A stretch of DNA of 64,000 bases. Source: Methanobacterium petrolearium. Lineage in GTDB: Archaea; Methanobacteriota; Methanobacteria; Methanobacteriales; Methanobacteriaceae. Shown here piece after piece: positions 58,362 to 64,000 of this stretch. The notes beneath the pieces were generated by a model. It searched no databases. It was not told the origin of the DNA and worked only from the letters and a program-made list of their open reading frames with translations. The stretch spans positions 106,001 through 170,000 of the forward strand of contig NZ_JAGGKL010000006.1 of assembly GCF_017873625.1 (NCBI RefSeq). Reading direction: 5' to 3'. Made by a program: the position numbers and the translations under genes. The stretch's first letter is position 1. Each line of letters opens with the position of its first letter.

Positions 58362-59258
58362 TTAGTGGCCATTATCACATTTTCGGACTATGACAGCAGG
58401 CATGTGAGTCACAGAGTCTAAAATTTCTACTGTTATGTCTTTTATGTCTTTATTTGTTAATTTTTGCATGTCATAAACTGTTTCCATGTTGTTTTCATGA
58501 TTCTTCTGACATTCTTCCGCTGCCCTGGCAATCTGCATAATTTCATCCATATTACGAGGTTGTGAAACCCCTAATGGGGTAGGCCCTACTATTCTACCAA
58601 TTCGACCTAATAAATAGCCAAAAATACCCATATTGTTTTTAATTTGAGGTATAGAGATAGGCAGGGATGTGAATCTTGTTTTTCCAATTTTGTAGGTTGC
58701 ATCTGTATCAATGATCATAACTGTAACTTTCTTACCATGTATCTGCCAAATTTTTCTTTCTATTTCCTCAGAAACTCCCTGTGGATTATTAGGGAGTAAA
58801 GAAACAAATGTTCCAGGTGCATTACTCAAATCAACACCAGCCTCAGAAGCTGGTTTAGTGGCGTGTTTCCAGCCATAATAATGTAATATTAGTTGTTTAT
58901 GTGAACGAGCCTCGTGAGGCAATTTACGGAGGTTTTTGATGGTTCTTTTTTTTATTCTGAATAATGGGCCAAAAATGTATCCCCATAGATATTTGGACCA
59001 TAGATCCGCCAGGAGATAAGCACTGATAGAAGGTTTAAATTCAGCTTCATCAATCAGTCGCCCTTGCGATATTGCTATAGGTGTTTCAGAGATGACTAAA
59101 AAGTCATCCTCATTCAAAAGATCCCCTGCATTTTTTATGATAATATCATAGGGTTCTCCTGGTTTGATATAAAATGTGTTAACTGGTATTGTAAGGTATG
59201 TACTCTTTGCCTCAGTATATTTCATAAAAGAAGGTTCTGAAAAATGTTTCTCATTCAT
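58362..59258 (-). CDS. CofE-like (F420-0:gamma-glutamyl ligase-related) protein
   Basis: This 298-residue protein is of the F420 ligase superfamily. It shows VISETPIAISQGRLID (metal and nucleotide region, about 52-67), NAPGTFVSLLPNNPQGVSEEI (about 143-163) and VMIIDTDATYKIGKTRF. Real CofE is about 250 residues and adds glutamates to F420-0. This one is longer, and I judge it a paralogue rather than the primary CofE, with an unknown acceptor. It is single, between the Fe-S protein gene and tfe, all leftward. Confidence 0.75.
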   Translation of the reverse strand: MNEKHFSEPSFMKYTEAKSTYLTIPVNTFYIKPGEPYDIIIKNAGDLLNEDDFLVISETPIAISQGRLIDEAEFKPSISAYLLADLWSKYLWGYIFGPLFRIKKRTIKNLRKLPHEARSHKQLILHYYGWKHATKPASEAGVDLSNAPGTFVSLLPNNPQGVSEEIERKIWQIHGKKVTVMIIDTDATYKIGKTRFTSLPISIPQIKNNMGIFGYLLGRIGRIVGPTPLGVSQPRNMDEIMQIARAAEECQKNHENNMETVYDMQKLTNKDIKDITVEILDSVTHMPAVIVRKCDNGH

Positions 59259-59353
59259 GTTATCATTAATGGTTAAAAAAAATATTGAAGTTTTGATATG
59301 ATCAGGAGCTTTGATTCTAAATTACATGGTAAAAACCTAACCATGGTAAATGA

Positions 59354-60040
59354 TTATCCCTTGATAGGGGGTGCCCACACTTTTAGATCAATGCCTTCAA
59401 TGATTGCTCTTCTACCCTCCAATTGAACTACCACCCCAGAATGAACCTTTTGCATCATACAATGGTAGGGTAAGAAACGGACTGTTTCTCCCACTCGTGG
59501 TAACTCACCTTCAATCATTCCCTCAAACCCACCAACCATACAGACTCCTACATCTTTATAGTCAAACTCGGCTTCGGGATCCAGACGATGGCATGGTCCC
59601 ACCAGGTGGACTGTGATTAATCCCTGGTTTTCTTCCAGTACATTGGCAAAATGGATAATAGGACATCCTAAAGGCCGGTATCTTATTATATCTCCAGGTT
59701 TTATCTCTTCTCTGGTGAATGGATATAGAGTTTCTCTGCATGATTCTTCCCCTGGAAGAGGTTTCAGAACAACATCAGCCTCATAACCATCCAGCACTCC
59801 TATAATCTTCTCCTCCTCAGGAATTATTTTTGTTTCCTTTAGTATCTCCTGGAGTTTAGCCAGATCCTCCTGAAATATTTCTTGATATAGGAATCTGCAC
59901 TTTTCAAGCTGTGTTTTTTTCCGAAGGAGCGCACCTGCAAATTCATCACATCGTGCATATCCACAAATACCACAATTGTAACCTGGAAGTAACATCAATA
60001 CTTTGTTCTGCTGGCCAATATCAACTGGAACTTTACTCAT
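59354..60040 (-). CDS. 4Fe-4S domain protein, partner of a P-loop GTPase
   Basis: This 228-residue protein opens with an Fe-S domain: Cys23-x2-Cys26-x4-Cys31-x16-Cys48, exactly the spacing of the PF04060-type domain found in corrinoid iron-sulfur proteins and RnfB. The remaining about 170 residues hold five more conserved-looking cysteines (SCRE, GCPI, PCHR, VCMV, HCMM) in a beta-rich region, perhaps binding a metal or cofactor. It follows the GTPase gene by 22 bases. I do not recognise a named function. Confidence 0.7.
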   Translation of the reverse strand: MSKVPVDIGQQNKVLMLLPGYNCGICGYARCDEFAGALLRKKTQLEKCRFLYQEIFQEDLAKLQEILKETKIIPEEEKIIGVLDGYEADVVLKPLPGEESCRETLYPFTREEIKPGDIIRYRPLGCPIIHFANVLEENQGLITVHLVGPCHRLDPEAEFDYKDVGVCMVGGFEGMIEGELPRVGETVRFLPYHCMMQKVHSGVVVQLEGRRAIIEGIDLKVWAPPIKG

Positions 60041-60062
60041 TATAAAACACCTGAAAATTCAC

Positions 60063-60764
60063 TTATTCTCCCTCATAAGTCTGGAAACCATCAATACGGC
60101 GGAGCACACCCCGGTGATATTTCTTGTTAACCCTGGTTTCACCTACACATAGAGTACAAACAGCCAGTGGGGCTGAATGTCGGAGTTTTTCCTCATCAAG
60201 AGCAACTTCCTGTGATTTTAGGAATTCATCTGCCAATTCAGTACATCCCTGTCCACTCAGACCATTTGCTTCAATTACTTTACAATTTGGATTAACTTCC
60301 AGAATTCGCTCCCGGAATATCTCCCGTTCTGCCTGAGATATCATATCTCCCTTGGTGATCACCGCAATATCTGCAGTGCTTAAAAATGGACCTACCTTGA
60401 GGGGAGTATTAGGACCACTGGTGGCATCTATAACACAAACTCCCAGAGAATTTACAGTGAAAGGCGCACAACGGTGACATAAACCAGCAGTTTCAATTAT
60501 TAATAGTTCTGCCTGGTTTTCATTCGCCCAGTCAATCATCTCTTCCAGGTTGTAAATAGCATAGTGATCTGGGCACATGTCCATAGAGAGTCCCACCTTG
60601 GTGGGTACTCCTACCTTGGCAAATTTACGATCGTCATCTGTATAAAGGCAATCAACTTTTACTACTGCCGATTTCAATCCCAAGTCATTTATACTGCGCA
60701 GTGCATGAATTAAAACAGCAGTTTTTCCGGAACCAGGTGTTCCGGCCACAATAACCATTTTCAT
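60063..60764 (-). CDS. Cysteine-rich P-loop GTPase related to HypB/CobW
   Basis: This 233-residue SIMIBI GTPase has P-loop AGTPGSGKTA (7-16), a metal-site-like ETAGLCHRC with Cys96 and Cys99 next to the Walker B region, TKGDMIS (base recognition) and a second pair Cys203/Cys206 (VCTLC). HypB, UreG and CobW-type proteins use such GTPases to insert nickel, cobalt or zinc. The two CxxC pairs suggest this one also binds metal or an Fe-S cluster. It is upstream of and probably co-transcribed with the Fe-S protein. The substrate enzyme is unknown. Confidence 0.75.
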   Translation of the reverse strand: MKMVIVAGTPGSGKTAVLIHALRSINDLGLKSAVVKVDCLYTDDDRKFAKVGVPTKVGLSMDMCPDHYAIYNLEEMIDWANENQAELLIIETAGLCHRCAPFTVNSLGVCVIDATSGPNTPLKVGPFLSTADIAVITKGDMISQAEREIFRERILEVNPNCKVIEANGLSGQGCTELADEFLKSQEVALDEEKLRHSAPLAVCTLCVGETRVNKKYHRGVLRRIDGFQTYEGE

Positions 60765-61109
60765 GAAAAATCACCCTTTTTTTGAATGGAGAAATTTCCT
60801 ATTTTCTTTTCTTTAAATTATGCTTAAGTTTATATGAATTATAATTTTTTTATAGATTATTAGTTCAAATTTTTATTATATGGAACCTATTATATGGAAC
60901 CTTGGAACCTGATTTATAACATGGTTTTTCAAACAATATTTTAAGTGTCCATGTACGGAGTATGGATGTTTCTCAAATTATAATGTAATTTATTATTTTT
61001 ATCAAAAAGAATTATTGATAGATTAATTTAAACTCTATCAATGCCTTAAAAAATTTTATTAGTAAATACTGTGCCAATGGGATGATGTCCGGTGATTTTC
61101 ATGACAGAC
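60765..61109. repeat. AT-rich gap with a 14-base tandem repeat
   Basis: In the 345-base region upstream of the GTPase gene, ATTATATGGAACCT is repeated exactly at 60875-60888 and 60889-60902. A partial third copy, TGGAACCT, follows to 60910. I see no gene. The repeat may be slippage or a regulatory site for the GTPase unit. Confidence 0.45.
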
Positions 61110-61886
61110 TTACAATTTGATTTCTTCAACTTCAATATCATGAATGATTTCACCGTTACGCACTTTATCACGTAAACTTAACATTAATTCATCTATTTTA
61201 TTTAATTTTTGGGATATGGCCTTTTCTATATCAGTAGTTCCCACTACTGCCTGCATCCCACCATTTTTCATTACAATTCTTTTATCAGTCATAAGAGCAA
61301 GTACAGGATCGTGAGTTACCACCATTACGATCTTACCATGGCCTGCCAATGCTTCCAGAGCATCGTGTTTTCGTATTCCTGCATTTTCAATTTCATCAAT
61401 TAGTACAATTGGTGAGTTGCTGATTATGGCCACATCTGCAACCATTAAAGCTCTTGATTGTCCTCCACTGAGAATAGTTAATTCATGTTCCTTTTTTATA
61501 GGTTCTCCAGTTAGAGTATTAGCTAATTTCACCACAGCGTTCACACATTTACTGCTGGCCCCTCGACATTTAGCATGCAAACTTAAAAAGTCCCCCACAC
61601 TCATATCCGCAAGAAAATTCATATTTTGAGATAACTGGGCCACCATCTTTTTTCTGGGGTTGGTCCGATCCTCATAGCTAGGTGCCTCACCATTAACCAG
61701 AATCTTTCTCTTGGAGAAGGTATCTTCCTGGGAAAGCTGTTCAATATCACCGATAAGGGAACTTTTACCACTTCCAGTAGGTCCAACCACTCCAAATATC
61801 TCTCCCTTTCTAATTACAACTTTTTTCACTGGTTCGGGATTTCCTTGCTTGTCAAAACCCCCTAAAATAGTTATTTCTTCTATCAT
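61110..61886 (-). CDS. Soluble ABC-type ATPase coupled to comA
   Basis: This 258-residue single ABC ATPase has Walker A GPTGSGKS at 35-42, Q-loop (AQLSQNM), signature LSGGQSRALMVAD, Walker B VLIDEIENAG and switch His in VVTHDP. It lacks a membrane domain, and no permease gene is adjacent. A helical region around 95-125 contains two cysteines (AKCRGASSKC). The C-terminal 45 residues are extra. It overlaps comA by four bases (ATGA), which couples its synthesis to coenzyme M production. A role in loading, repairing or activating a cofactor enzyme is possible; transport is not excluded. Confidence 0.78.
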   Translation of the reverse strand: MIEEITILGGFDKQGNPEPVKKVVIRKGEIFGVVGPTGSGKSSLIGDIEQLSQEDTFSKRKILVNGEAPSYEDRTNPRKKMVAQLSQNMNFLADMSVGDFLSLHAKCRGASSKCVNAVVKLANTLTGEPIKKEHELTILSGGQSRALMVADVAIISNSPIVLIDEIENAGIRKHDALEALAGHGKIVMVVTHDPVLALMTDKRIVMKNGGMQAVVGTTDIEKAISQKLNKIDELMLSLRDKVRNGEIIHDIEVEEIKL

Positions 61887-62668
61887 CCCAGATTCACCTT
61901 TCCCAATGTATCTCCCCTCAACCCCAACCGCATGGTTTCTAGTGCCGTAATTTCATCAGGGGAAATATTACCCAAATTAACATTTGCACCGAACTTCAAA
62001 ATGAAGTAAACTTGCTGATTCTTTAAAGGAGCCTCCCATATTATCTTCTCGACTTGAGTACCTTCAATCAGTACTTCTAATTCATCTCCTTTAATATCTC
62101 CATGATCATCGAAAAGACCAATTCCTTTTCCACCTTCCCTGGCCTCCATGAGCACCAGGTCGGCCCCAGATTCTAAATCTTGATTGACCAGTTTCACCCG
62201 GTCATCGGCTGATAACAGGTGGTCCCGTTTAGGATCCTTTTTTCCGACTTCAGTTATCACCAAGTACCCATTTTCTTTAACAAGTGAAATGTATTTCTCC
62301 CGTTCTTCAGGTGAAATATTAATGGTTCCATCTGAAATTTCAATGGCACCAAAGCCCAACTTATCAGCTTCATTAAGAAAATCTTCAACCTTGTTCTGGG
62401 AATATGCAATTTCAAAGAGAGTTCCACCAGGATATGGGTTTACATCATAGGAAAGATAGATTTCAACCTTTTCCTGTATCATTTCTCGACTATGGATGGC
62501 AGAAGTTCCCCATCCAAATTTAGCCAGATCAACATATCTTCCAGATAATTCAAGGAGATCTATTAAAGTTACTGGACCCATCCCTTTATCTAACATCATG
62601 GTGATTCCAGTACCTGTTTTAGGGTTGCGTTGAGGAGCTAGAAAATCAAAGGCGTTCATTACTATCAC
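61883..62668 (-). CDS. comA: (2R)-phospho-3-sulfolactate synthase
   Basis: This 261-residue TIM-barrel enzyme adds sulfite to phosphoenolpyruvate, the first step of coenzyme M synthesis. Family segments are PRNPKTGTGITMMLDKGMG (here PQRNPKTG), VDLAKFGWGT, EISDGTINIS, VLMEAREGGKG and FGANVNLGNI. It is the normal length. It heads a leftward unit with the ABC-type ATPase. The upstream region contains an 18-base palindrome and is divergent to the MTH1675-like gene. Confidence 0.95.
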   Translation of the reverse strand: MIVMNAFDFLAPQRNPKTGTGITMMLDKGMGPVTLIDLLELSGRYVDLAKFGWGTSAIHSREMIQEKVEIYLSYDVNPYPGGTLFEIAYSQNKVEDFLNEADKLGFGAIEISDGTINISPEEREKYISLVKENGYLVITEVGKKDPKRDHLLSADDRVKLVNQDLESGADLVLMEAREGGKGIGLFDDHGDIKGDELEVLIEGTQVEKIIWEAPLKNQQVYFILKFGANVNLGNISPDEITALETMRLGLRGDTLGKVNLG

Positions 62669-62739
62669 TTTTTTAAAAAGATTTTTATTATAATATTTGT
62701 TTTATTATAATTTGATCTTTTTATTATAATTTAATCCTT

Positions 62740-62757
62740 AATTAACATATGTTAATT
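62740..62757. promoter_or_regulatory. 18-base perfect palindrome between comA and the MTH1675-like gene
   Basis: AATTAACATATGTTAATT is perfectly self-complementary over 18 bases. It lies 72 bases before the comA start in a divergent intergenic region, a good place for a dimeric repressor to control one or both genes. Chance in AT-rich DNA is possible but less likely at this length. Confidence 0.45.
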
Positions 62758-62966
62758 GAATACTATAGACTTAATCCCAATTAGATAGTTCAAATTACAT
62801 ATTTAAATTAACCTTTTATTTAATAAAGTTTTTCAAATATGGAAATTAGGCCAAGAAAGATAATATAATTTTGACTTTGACTGTCGATTTTACTTAACTA
62901 TTGGCGATATCAAATTAAAGAGACTGATGAGATAGGAATAAATAAAATAGATTAATTCAAAGAATA

Positions 62967-63013
62967 TTATTTATTGGAGTCTTATTTATTGGAGTCGTGA
63001 TCAATCCAATAAA
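62967..63013 (+). repeat. 15-base tandem repeat and leader hairpin before the MTH1675-like gene
   Basis: TTATTTATTGGAGTC is exactly duplicated at 62967-62981 and 62982-62996. The second copy's TTTATTGGA (62985-62993) pairs with TCCAATAAA (63005-63013) to form a nine-base stem with an 11-base loop ending ten bases before the GGAGG. The first copy could compete for the same arm. Confidence 0.5.
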
Positions 63014-63035
63014 CTTTTAAAAGGAGGGTTCATGT

Positions 63036-63599
63036 ATGGAGAAAAAAATCAACTACTTTGAAAATCCTGGTGCGGAAAATACAGACAAAGTTATTGAACT
63101 GGTTAAAGAAAGAAAGGAAGAATTGGGTATTGAAAACATTGTTGTGGCATCAGTTTCCGGGCGAAGCAGTGTTAAAGTTCTGGAAAATATCCCAGATACA
63201 AAGATTGTGAGCATCACTCACCATTCTGGATTTAAAGGTGGGGATGATTTAGAACTAGAAGAAGAATATGTCAAAAAACTTGAAAATGCAAATGTACCAA
63301 TCTATGTTGGTTCACATTCTCTTAGTGGAGTTGGAAGGGGTATAAGCAACAAATTCGGTGGTATCACCCCTGTTGAAATCATAGCTGGTACTTTGAGATT
63401 ATTCTCACAGGGAGTGAAAGTTTGTGTAGAAATAAGTATCATGGCTGCTGATGCTGGGCTAATACCTACAGATAAAGAGGTTATAGCTATAGGTGGAAGT
63501 GCTAAAGGTGTTGATACTGCAGTAGTTTTGAAGCCAGCGCACATGGGTAACTTCTTCGACCTACGGATAAATGAAATCATTGCTATGCCCAGACCTTAG
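63036..63599 (+). CDS. Pyruvate-kinase C-terminal-like alpha/beta protein (MTH1675 family)
   Basis: This 187-residue protein is homologous to the pyruvate kinase C-terminal domain. IENIVVASVSGRSSVKVLENI (start of the fold), VSITHHSGFKGG, LRLFSQGVKVCVEISIMAADAGLIP and VIAIGGSAKGVDTAVVLKPAHMGNF are visible. The Methanothermobacter protein MTH1675 (structure 1T57, from memory) is of this type and also neighbours comA. No catalytic function is established; a ligand-binding or sensory role is plausible. GGAGG at 63023-63027 selects the ATG at 63036. Confidence 0.85.
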   Translation: MEKKINYFENPGAENTDKVIELVKERKEELGIENIVVASVSGRSSVKVLENIPDTKIVSITHHSGFKGGDDLELEEEYVKKLENANVPIYVGSHSLSGVGRGISNKFGGITPVEIIAGTLRLFSQGVKVCVEISIMAADAGLIPTDKEVIAIGGSAKGVDTAVVLKPAHMGNFFDLRINEIIAMPRP

Positions 63600-63814
63600 A
63601 ACCTAATGATTCTAACAGTTGATGTTAACCCCCAATGGTTCGGTCATCAAAGTTGTGAAATTTTTGAGTTTACAATCACTCCATGGTCAAATGTTGGAGA
63701 TGATCTTTGGATATTAATCAAAAATTCTTAGATTGATGGTAAATTATTGCTTAAATAACCGTTGCTTTTAAATATAAGTTTAGACAATAACACATTTAAG
63801 ATAAGTAACATTTG

Positions 63815-64000
<186 letters not shown>

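Overview
The window is AT-rich archaeal chromosome from a methanogen of the order Methanobacteriales, most likely a Methanobacterium-like species. The evidence is convergent: pseudomurein-type Mur ligases with a MraY-like transferase, coenzyme M synthesis (ComA), methanogen-type thymidylate synthase and cobalamin-dependent MetE, corrin synthesis genes, HypA/HypB, TFE, PAN, LonB and FtsZ, and several families known only from methanogens (DUF1890, DUF1894, DUF356). Genes are compact. Many starts carry GGAGG or GGTGA ribosome-binding sites, and TTG/GTG starts are common. I see no CRISPR array, integrase, transposase or rRNA.

Layout. 0-4 kb: thyA (partial), metE and a DUF1894/DUF1890 pair, all leftward, beside a small flavin-binding protein; then a polytopic membrane protein and tRNA-Ala. 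4.5-8.5 kb: a DUF354 protein and overlapping hypB/hypA leftward, then PRPP synthase and two small DUF5518 membrane proteins rightward. 8.6-10.7 kb: an anti-sigma-type kinase fused to a GNAT domain plus a STAS anti-anti-sigma-type protein. 11-17.5 kb: DEAD-box helicase, LonB, cobyric acid synthase, TrkA. 17.8-19.3 kb: a universal stress protein, two adjacent tRNA-Gly genes and a CBS protein. 19.8-21.5 kb: NikR, a methyltransferase and a hydrogenase maturation protease, one overlapping unit. 21.7-30 kb: the pseudomurein cluster (ATP-grasp ligase, MraY-like transferase, two Mur ligases, two exported or membrane proteins, DUF356). 30-32 kb: MBF1 and PAN.

32-40 kb is the accessory and decaying part: a lipoprotein, a broken surface-adhesin gene, an SDR/acetoacetate-decarboxylase-like pair followed by the remains of a second SDR gene, and a heterodimeric ABC exporter. 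Immediately after it lies a textbook C/D box guide sRNA (40208-40270). 40-54 kb: cobalt-precorrin-6A reductase, a P-type Ca2+-ATPase, UPF0146, RimI, carAB, an amidohydrolase, canonical SerRS, and a universal stress/CBS pair.

55-63 kb runs leftward and is the most interesting functionally. comA overlaps an ABC-type ATPase. A cysteine-rich P-loop GTPase and a 4Fe-4S protein follow, then a CofE-like ligase, TFE (with a duplicated start region), an HD protein, TfuA and a LarE-like sulfur transferase. Coenzyme M synthesis, TfuA (thioamidation of methyl-coenzyme M reductase) and a sulfur-transfer enzyme lie in one neighbourhood with an uncharacterised ABC/GTPase/Fe-S trio, which makes this a candidate undescribed system for cofactor or metal-centre assembly. 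The right edge holds an MTH1675-like protein and the 5' end of ftsZ.
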